Positions 41,428 through 47,255 of a stretch of DNA of 64,000 nucleotides are shown here, one piece after another. Each line of letters begins with the position of its first letter. The first letter of the stretch is position 1. The position numbers were made by a program, and so were the translations under genes. This stretch comes from Holophagaceae bacterium (lineage in GTDB: Bacteria; Acidobacteriota; Holophagae; Holophagales; Holophagaceae). The notes below the pieces were generated by a model that worked only from the letters and a program-made list of their open reading frames with translations, did no database searches and was not told the DNA's origin. The DNA is taken from NCBI GenBank assembly GCA_016710635.1, contig JADJVL010000011.1, positions 62,001 to 126,000 on the forward strand. Reading direction: 5' to 3'.

Positions 41428-42225
41428 ATGAACCTCGCCACCGATCCCCGCTTCGCGCCCTACGCCGACCTCCGCGCCGCGGGGACCCGGGACTTGCCGG
41501 GGCAGGGGGCCTGCTTCCTCTGCGAAGGGCGGACGCTGGTGGCGGAGGCCCTCGCCGCCGCCGCCGAAGGCCGCCTGCGCATCGTCTCCGTCCTGGCCTC
41601 ACCAGCGGCGGCCCTGGACTTCGCGGAGCGCCTGCCGGCGGGGACCGAGCTGCTGATCGCCGAACAGGAGGCCATCGCCGCCCACGCCGGCTTCGCCTTC
41701 CACCGGGGCGTCATGGCCTTCGTCGCGGTGCCCCCGGAGGCGTCGGAGCGCAAGCTGATGGCCTGCGCCCGGCTGCTGGTGCTGCCCCAGACCCGGGACG
41801 CGGAGAACCTGGGCCTGCTGATCCGCAGCGCCGCCGCCCTGGGCATGGACGGCGTGCTGGCCGGGCCGGGCCCCGACCTCTGGAACCGGCGCACCGTGCG
41901 CGTCTCCATGGGCGCCCTCTGGAAGCTCCCCGTCTGGCGCCGGGAGGACCCGGCGGACCGGCTGGCGGCGTGGCGGGAGGCGCCGGATTCGGAGATCGTC
42001 GGCGCGGCGCTGGGGGAAGGCTCCATGGAGGCGCGCGACTGGGCGCCGGCCCGCCGCACGGCCCTGGTCCTGGGCGAGGAAGGTCCGGGGCTTGACCCGG
42101 CCTGGCGGGAACGCTGCGACCGCCTCGTCCGGATCCCCATGCATCGCGGGGTGGACAGCCTCAACGTGGCGGCGGCGGGGGCGATCCTGATGTACCTCGC
42201 CGGAGGGCGGGACGCGGCGGGCTGA
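41428..42225 (+). CDS. SpoU-family RNA 2'-O-methyltransferase (TrmH/RlmB-like)
   Basis: A 265-residue SPOUT protein. An N-terminal substrate-binding part is followed by motif 1 (DAENLGLLIRSAAALGMDG), motif 2 (LVLGEEGPGL) and motif 3 (IPMHRGVDSLNVAAAGAI), which form the knotted SAM site. ATG 41428 gives GGAG spacing of 10; ATG 41419 is too close to it. Whether it acts on tRNA or rRNA is open. Confidence 0.87.
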   Translation: MNLATDPRFAPYADLRAAGTRDLPGQGACFLCEGRTLVAEALAAAAEGRLRIVSVLASPAAALDFAERLPAGTELLIAEQEAIAAHAGFAFHRGVMAFVAVPPEASERKLMACARLLVLPQTRDAENLGLLIRSAAALGMDGVLAGPGPDLWNRRTVRVSMGALWKLPVWRREDPADRLAAWREAPDSEIVGAALGEGSMEARDWAPARRTALVLGEEGPGLDPAWRERCDRLVRIPMHRGVDSLNVAAAGAILMYLAGGRDAAG

Positions 42226-42275
42226 GGCCGTCCGCGTCCCTGGCCCGCAAGTCCGGCAGGCAGGCCGATCATGGG

Positions 42276-42306
42276 TTGCGCTTGTAAAAACAAATTCGTG
42301 CTAGCA
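42276..42306 (+). promoter_or_regulatory. Possible promoter upstream of the PP2C phosphatase gene
   Basis: An AT-rich patch in otherwise GC-rich DNA: TTGCGC near 42276 and an extended -10-like TGCTAGCAT at 42298-42306, but the spacing is not ideal. It lies 26-56 bp before the ATG. Confidence 0.3.
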
Positions 42307-42331
42307 TCCTGGCCGCACCCAATCCCAATCC

Positions 42332-43990
42332 ATGATCCGGCTCCACATCAACGTCGCGGGGCATCCGCCCATCACCCTCGGGCCTGAATCGCCGGTGGTG
42401 TCGGTGGGCCGCGCCCCGACCAACGATCTGACGCTCCTGGACGAGAGCCTCTCCCGGCTGCACGCCCGCTTCGCGCTGGTGGAAGGCGCCGCGACCCTGG
42501 AAGACCTCGGCTCCAAGAACGGCACCCGGGTGAACGGCGTGCCCGTCACCGGCCGCCAATCCCTGAAATCCGGGGACGTCATCCACTTCGGCAGCGTCAA
42601 GGCCACGGTCCTTCAGGACGCGTCGTCCAAGGTCGTCATCGACTACAAGGACGCGCCGGACCTGTCCCGGGGCACCCTGGTGATGCCCGCCGCCATGCTG
42701 CGGAGCGGGCTCCTCGCCCCCGCCCAGCCCGGCGCCGACCGCTGGCCCAGGGCCATGTCGGTGCTGCAGGAATTGACCCTGGGGCTGATCCGCGACGTCA
42801 CCGCCCAACAGCTGCTGGAAGACCTGGTGGAGAAGCTCTTCGAGTTCCTGGAGGCCGAGCATGGCGTAGTCCTGCTGCGGGACGCCTCCGGGGCCGTGGA
42901 GCCGGTGGTGGTCCGCACGCGGAAGGGGCGGGCGTCCAAGGCGGACATCCACCTCTCCCACACCCTGGTGGAGGCCGCCCTTGAGCGTCGGGAGGCCATC
43001 CTTCTGCGGGACAACGGGGGCTCGCCGGAGCTCGCGTCGAAAAGCCTCATCATCAGCGGGGTGACCAGCGCCATCGTCACGCCCCTGGAGGCGGAAGGGG
43101 AAGTCATCGGCCTCCTCTACTTCGACGCCTTCCTCACCCGCAAGTCCTTCGACGAGGACGATCTGCGGCTGGTGACGGTGCTGGCCCACGTCGCCGCGGC
43201 CAAGATCCACAACGCCCGCCTCGCGGAGGAGGTCCAGAAGAAGCGGGCCCTCGAGCAGGAGATGGCCATCGCCCGGACCATCCAGCAGCGGCTGGTGCCC
43301 CACGAAACGCCCTCGGAGGGCGCCTTCCAGCTCTTCGCGACGCTGCGTCCCGCCAAGGAGGTCGGCGGGGACCTCTACGACTACTTCTGGGACGAACGAA
43401 GGCTGTTCTTCTGCATCGGGGACGTCTCCGGCAAGGGCGTGCCGGCGGCCCTCGTCATGGCCCTGACCAAGACCCTCTTCCGCGCCAACGCGGCCTTCCT
43501 GGACGACCCGGCCCTCATCATGGCGGCGGTGAACGCCCGCCTCTACGAGGAGACGGATCCCACCATGTTCGTCACGGCCTTCTGCGGCTTCCTGGACCTC
43601 GCGGACGGCCGCCTGCGCTACAGCAACGCGGGCCATGACCGGCCCCTGATCCTGTCGCCCCAGGGCGGCGCAACCTCCCTTGAGGCCGTTCCGGGCCTCG
43701 CCCTCGGCGTCTTTCCCACCTTCAAGTACCCGCTCCAGGAAGTCCTCCTGGCGCCGGGGGAGTGCTTCCTCCTCTACACGGACGGCGTGACGGAAGCGGT
43801 GGATCCGGACCAGCACCTCTACGGGCTGGCCCGGCTCACGGCTGCGCTGGAAGGGCTGGGACCCACGAGCCCGGAGGCCGCCATCCAGGCCGTCCTCGAT
43901 TCCGTGGACGGCTTCGCGAGGGGGGCGCCCCAGGCCGATGACATCACGGCGGTCTGCTTCCGATACTTCGGCCCGGCGGGTTCCCCATGA
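42332..43990 (+). CDS. FHA-GAF-PP2C (RsbU/SpoIIE-type) serine phosphatase
   Basis: A 552-residue protein with three domains: FHA at about 1-95 (VSVGRAPTNDL, SLSRLHARF, DLGSKNGTRVNG), which binds phosphothreonine; GAF at about 140-300; and a PP2C phosphatase at about 325-550 (VGGDLYDYFW, IGDVSGKGVPAALV, LYTDGVTEAVD, ADDITAVCF). Such phosphatases dephosphorylate STAS anti-anti-sigma factors. It overlaps the RsbW-like gene by 4 bp and heads a six-gene cluster, so it likely takes the input signal through FHA/GAF. Confidence 0.92.
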   Translation: MIRLHINVAGHPPITLGPESPVVSVGRAPTNDLTLLDESLSRLHARFALVEGAATLEDLGSKNGTRVNGVPVTGRQSLKSGDVIHFGSVKATVLQDASSKVVIDYKDAPDLSRGTLVMPAAMLRSGLLAPAQPGADRWPRAMSVLQELTLGLIRDVTAQQLLEDLVEKLFEFLEAEHGVVLLRDASGAVEPVVVRTRKGRASKADIHLSHTLVEAALERREAILLRDNGGSPELASKSLIISGVTSAIVTPLEAEGEVIGLLYFDAFLTRKSFDEDDLRLVTVLAHVAAAKIHNARLAEEVQKKRALEQEMAIARTIQQRLVPHETPSEGAFQLFATLRPAKEVGGDLYDYFWDERRLFFCIGDVSGKGVPAALVMALTKTLFRANAAFLDDPALIMAAVNARLYEETDPTMFVTAFCGFLDLADGRLRYSNAGHDRPLILSPQGGATSLEAVPGLALGVFPTFKYPLQEVLLAPGECFLLYTDGVTEAVDPDQHLYGLARLTAALEGLGPTSPEAAIQAVLDSVDGFARGAPQADDITAVCFRYFGPAGSP

Positions 43991-44400
43991 CCCTTGCCGC
44001 CGCCACCTTTCCCCGGGAGGTCCGGTCCCTGGAGGGCGTCTTCGGCCTCGTGGACGGGTTCCTCCTGGAGAGCGGGCTCGGGGAGTCGCGCCGCTTCCTC
44101 CTGGAGTTCGTGCTGGAGGAGCTCTTCACCAACATGGTGAAGTACAACCCCGGCGGCGCGGGGAGCATCGGGGTGGAGCTCGAGGTGCTGGCGCCGGACC
44201 TGCGGATCCAGCTTTCGGATCCGGACTGCCCGAGCTTCGATATCCGCGTGGACGCCCCCGCGGTGGACCCCGCCGCCCCCCTCGGCTCCCGCACCCCTGG
44301 AGGGCTCGGGATCCATCTGGTCAAGGAGCTGGTGGACCGCATCGAGTACGACCACGACCACCGCACCGGAACGATCCGGCTCTACAAGAAACTGGAGTGA
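43987..44400 (+). CDS. RsbW-like anti-sigma/serine kinase (HATPase_c)
   Basis: A 137-residue GHKL-fold protein with the N box EELFTNMVKYN and G box PGGLGIHLVKELVD. These small kinases phosphorylate a STAS partner and sequester it or a sigma factor. ATG 43987 overlaps the phosphatase stop; the STAS gene follows after 3 bp, giving a complete partner-switch triad. Confidence 0.9.
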   Translation: MTLAAATFPREVRSLEGVFGLVDGFLLESGLGESRRFLLEFVLEELFTNMVKYNPGGAGSIGVELEVLAPDLRIQLSDPDCPSFDIRVDAPAVDPAAPLGSRTPGGLGIHLVKELVDRIEYDHDHRTGTIRLYKKLE

Positions 44401-44403
44401 ACC

Positions 44404-44688
44404 ATGCTTGAGATCACGGAAGGCGCCGGCGGGGAGATCGCGCTGGCGGGACGCTTCGATGCCTCCCAGGTCGAACGGGCGAAGGGCGCGTTCCTGGGGC
44501 TCCAGGAAGGCCGGACCGTGGACTTCTCCAAGCTCGACTACATCTCCAGCGCCGGCCTCGGCATCCTGCTGGCGGCCCAGAAGGAGCTGAGCGGCCGGGG
44601 CCAGGGCCTCAGGCTCATCCACGTCAACGGCCACATCCGGGACGTCTTCAGGCTTTCGGGCTTCGACCAGATCTTCGAGATCGTCTGA
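44404..44688 (+). CDS. STAS-domain anti-anti-sigma factor
   Basis: A 94-residue STAS protein. VDFSKLDYISSAGLGILL contains the conserved Ser that the kinase phosphorylates and the phosphatase restores. Third member of the partner switch. What it ultimately releases is unknown; the ECF sigma factor 77 bp downstream is an obvious candidate to be tied in. Confidence 0.92.
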   Translation: MLEITEGAGGEIALAGRFDASQVERAKGAFLGLQEGRTVDFSKLDYISSAGLGILLAAQKELSGRGQGLRLIHVNGHIRDVFRLSGFDQIFEIV

Positions 44689-44736
44689 GCCCATCGGCCT
44701 TGGGGGGTCCAGCCCGGCCCTGCGGTCTTTTGCCGA

Positions 44737-44762
44737 CCAACTTATTCCATGGGGGACTGTAG
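44737..44762 (+). promoter_or_regulatory. Putative ECF-type promoter motif before the sigma gene
   Basis: CCAACTT, 13 nt, then CTGTAG. The same two blocks at the same spacing lie before the repeat-protein gene (46137-46162). They resemble the AACTT and TCTGA boxes of RpoE-type promoters. The -10 block ends only 3 bp before ATG 44766, so a transcript would be nearly leaderless unless translation starts further in, for example at GTG 44796 after GAGGAGG (44772-44778). Confidence 0.55.
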
Positions 44763-44765
44763 TTC

Positions 44766-45317
44766 ATGTTTGAGGAGGCATCGGACGCCGCGATCGTGGA
44801 GCGCTGCCGTGGCGGCGATCTGGATGCCTTCGGCGTCCTCATCGACCGCTACCAGAAGCCCATCTTCAACGCGGTCATCCACAAGGTCTGGAACCGGGAG
44901 GACGCCCGCGAGATCTGCCAGCAGTCCTTCCTCAAGGCCTTCGAACACCTCCACTCCTTCGACGCCAACCTCAAGTTCTTCAGCTGGATCTACCGGATCG
45001 CCATGAACGAGTCCATCAACCACCTGCAAGCCCGCCGCGCCTGGGTGCCCCTGGACGAGGAAGCCCTCCTGCCGGCTTCCGGCGCCGACCCCGAGGAGGC
45101 CTCCATGGCCCGCCAGCGTTGCCGGGCCGTGCACAGCGCACTGGCCGCCCTCGACGAGAAGTACCGCGCCGTGCTCGTGCTCTGCCACCTTCTGCAGCTC
45201 TCCTACCGGGAGGCTGCCGAGTCCCTCGACCTCGAGGAGAAGACCGTGAAGTCCCGACTCTTCTCCGCCCGCCAGCTGCTGCGGGAAAACCTGGAGGCCC
45301 TGGGCCATGTCGGTTGA
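44766..45317 (+). CDS. ECF-family RNA polymerase sigma factor
   Basis: A 183-residue sigma factor with only regions 2 and 4. Region 2: DLDAFGVLIDRYQKPIFN, REICQQSFLKAFEHLH, FFSWIYRIAMN. Region 4: ALAALDEKYRAVLVLCHL, LSYREAAESLDLEEKTVKSR (HTH). It overlaps the next gene by 11 bp, the usual sigma/anti-sigma pairing. The start is either ATG 44766 or, if the promoter motif is right, GTG 44796. Confidence 0.92.
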   Translation: MFEEASDAAIVERCRGGDLDAFGVLIDRYQKPIFNAVIHKVWNREDAREICQQSFLKAFEHLHSFDANLKFFSWIYRIAMNESINHLQARRAWVPLDEEALLPASGADPEEASMARQRCRAVHSALAALDEKYRAVLVLCHLLQLSYREAAESLDLEEKTVKSRLFSARQLLRENLEALGHVG

Positions 45318-46116
45318 TCCCATCCCCCTCGCTCCCCGGACCGTGGAACTGCTCCACCGCACCGCGGAAGGCGCCGCGGACGCTGCCGAGCGCCGCGAGC
45401 TCGACGGTCTCATCGCCGCCGCCCCTGGGCTCCGGGAGGAGGTCCAGGCCCTCCGGGAGGCTGTGGAAGCCCTGGACGGTCTGCCCCTGGTGGATCCTCC
45501 AAAGGGGATGAAGGGCGAGATCCTGCGGGAACTGCGAAGGCGGCAGGGGGCTTCCGCGACGCCCTTGAAAGCATCGCGCCGGAACCTGCCCCGGCTCCGC
45601 CGTTGGCGCTTCCTGGCGGTGGCCGCGGGCCTGCTCGCGGTGGCCGCGTCCGCCTACTTCCTTGAGCGGTCCCGGGCCACCGTTCCCTTCGGACCAGAGC
45701 CCGCCGCGGTGGCGGGCACCATGGGCGCCCGGGACCTCCGCAGCTGGCGCGTACTGGCAACGGTCCCCGCCCGCGCCGAAGGGCCTGGCCTGCTCCTGCG
45801 CCGGGAAGGCGACCGCTTTGCCCTGGAGGTCTCGCTTCCGCTTTCGGGTCAGGCTGCCCCGCGCAAGGCGGACACGCTCGAACTGGTCTGGGATCCGAAG
45901 GCCCTGGAGTGCGTGGAGGCCAGGCCCGCACTGACGGACCTGGAGGCCTCGAACCGCCGCGGCGCCCTCCAGGTGGGGCAGGGGTCGGAAGCTGGTGGCC
46001 CCGGAAGGACGCGGCTGTTCATCTTTAAGCGGAGGCCGGGATTCAACAAGCCCCATGAAGTGCTGTTGCGGTCGCCCGGAGGGGAGTATCTTCGGGCCAC
46101 GATTCCAGAAAACTGA
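45307..46116 (+). CDS. Probable membrane-bound anti-sigma factor
   Basis: A 269-residue protein: cytoplasmic N-terminal 95 residues rich in Glu, Arg and Leu helices, one membrane segment (FLAVAAGLLAVAASAYFL, about 102-119) and a beta-rich extracytoplasmic domain (to about 269). Topology and overlap with the ECF gene support the anti-sigma role. No zinc-binding H-x3-C-x2-C motif is visible, so it is not a standard ZAS protein. Confidence 0.75.
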   Translation: MSVDPIPLAPRTVELLHRTAEGAADAAERRELDGLIAAAPGLREEVQALREAVEALDGLPLVDPPKGMKGEILRELRRRQGASATPLKASRRNLPRLRRWRFLAVAAGLLAVAASAYFLERSRATVPFGPEPAAVAGTMGARDLRSWRVLATVPARAEGPGLLLRREGDRFALEVSLPLSGQAAPRKADTLELVWDPKALECVEARPALTDLEASNRRGALQVGQGSEAGGPGRTRLFIFKRRPGFNKPHEVLLRSPGGEYLRATIPEN

Positions 46117-46136
46117 ACCCTTGGGCAAAAAACCGC

Positions 46137-46162
46137 CCAACTTTGCACCGGCAGTCCTGTAA
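46137..46162 (+). promoter_or_regulatory. Putative ECF-type promoter motif before the KExA repeat gene
   Basis: CCAACTT at 46137-46143, a 13-nt spacer and CTGTAA at 46157-46162: identical in seven plus five positions, and in spacing, to the motif before the ECF sigma gene. The start codon is 48 bp downstream, a normal leader length. Confidence 0.65.
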
Positions 46163-46210
46163 GTCCTGTTAACCGAGCCAGGCCAAGCCGGCTCATCTGG
46201 GGGGAACGAC

Positions 46211-46981
46211 ATGAGCACTGAGAAGCGCACCAAGATCCTGGTTTCCATCGTGGGCGGCGCGGCCATCCTGGCCGGCGGCTACGCGGTGTGGGGACCCAAG
46301 CCGACGGCTTCCGACGCCAGCGGCGCCATCGGCGCGGTCCAGAAGCATCAGGAAAAGCAGATCACCGAGGGCGACGTGAAGCTCGGCCCGCAATCCACCG
46401 GCACCAGCCAGCCCGGCGAACAGCCAGGCCAGGACTTCGCCTCCAAGGAATCCGCCAAGGAGATGAGCAAGGAGCAGGCGAAGGAGCAGGCCAAGGAGAT
46501 GAGCAAGGAGCAGGCGAAGGAGCATGCCAAGGAGATGAGCAAGGAGCAGGCGAAAGAGCATGCCAAGGAGATGAGCAAGGAGCAGGCGAAAGAGCATGCC
46601 AAGGAGATGAGCAAGGAGCAGGCGAAGGAGCAGGCGAAGGAGCATGCCAAGGAGATGAGCAAGGAGCAGGCGAAGGAGCATGCCAAGGAGATGAGCAAGG
46701 AGCAGGCGAAGGAGCATGCCAAGGAGATGAGCAAGGAACAGGCGAAGGAGCATGCCAAGGAGATGAGCAAGGAGCAGGCGAAGGAGCACGCCAAGGAACA
46801 GGCGAAGGAGCACGCCAAGGAGCAGGCGAAGGAGCACGCCAAGGAGCAGGCGAAGGAGCACGCCAAGGAACAGGCCAAGGAGCACGCCAAGGAACAGGCC
46901 AAGGAGCACGCCAAGGAACAGGCCAAGGAGCAGGCCAAGGAGCAGGCCAAGGAACAGGCCAAGGAACACTCCAAGGAGTGA
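46211..46981 (+). CDS. Membrane-anchored protein made of KExA tetrapeptide repeats
   Basis: A 256-residue protein. Residues 8-28 form one membrane segment (ILVSIVGGAAILAGGYAVW), a linker follows, and residues 79-256 are about 44 tetrapeptides of the type KE-x-A/S (KEQA, KEHA, KEMS). Lys and Glu alternate with a period of four, so a long, neutral, highly charged single alpha-helix or helical bundle is expected, pointing into the periplasm. It resembles LEA-like or stalk proteins in composition only; no family is recognised. GGGGGAA precedes ATG. The gene ends the sigma cluster and carries the ECF-type motif, so it is probably a target of that sigma factor. Confidence 0.85.
   Translation: MSTEKRTKILVSIVGGAAILAGGYAVWGPKPTASDASGAIGAVQKHQEKQITEGDVKLGPQSTGTSQPGEQPGQDFASKESAKEMSKEQAKEQAKEMSKEQAKEHAKEMSKEQAKEHAKEMSKEQAKEHAKEMSKEQAKEQAKEHAKEMSKEQAKEHAKEMSKEQAKEHAKEMSKEQAKEHAKEMSKEQAKEHAKEQAKEHAKEQAKEHAKEQAKEHAKEQAKEHAKEQAKEHAKEQAKEQAKEQAKEQAKEHSKE
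46445..46978 (+). repeat. Tandem array of 12-bp coding units (AAGGAGCAGGCG type)
   Basis: About 44.5 copies of a 12-bp unit encoding KExA/S, many arranged in 36-bp higher-order units (KEMS-KEQA-KEHA). Because 12 is a multiple of three, all six frames stay open; the hydrophobic minus-strand frames over it are artefacts. Unit number is likely to vary between strains. Confidence 0.9.
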
Positions 46982-47092
46982 TGCCGGGGCGCGGATCGGT
47001 GGACTCGAGCCCATCGGCCGGGACCAACCCCCGTCCAGGCCGTGGATCCTCCACCCTCAACGCGTCTTGGAGTCAGACCAAGCCATTCCTCC

Positions 47093-47127
47093 AAAAGCGG
47101 CCTCCCCGATGGGAGGCCGCTTTTTTC
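47093..47127 (+). terminator. Rho-independent terminator after the sigma/repeat-protein cluster
   Basis: AAAAGCGGCCTCCC and GGGAGGCCGCTTTT form a perfect 14-bp stem around CGAT, followed by more T. It ends the cluster that starts at 42332. Confidence 0.93.
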
Positions 47128-47255
47128 TTATCGGCCACGAAGGTAACCCTTGCCTGCAGCCAGGGGCCACCCAAGAATGGGGCGCACCCAACCCGCAAGT
47201 TGAAACCTGACCAGGGCCTTCGCCCTGGAGGAACGCGCCCACCTAGAGGGTCCTC

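Noticed and set aside
46193..47094. Long hydrophobic minus-strand open frames over the KExA repeat
   Set aside because: A 12-bp tandem unit keeps all six frames open; the frames have no start signals and mirror the plus-strand repeat.
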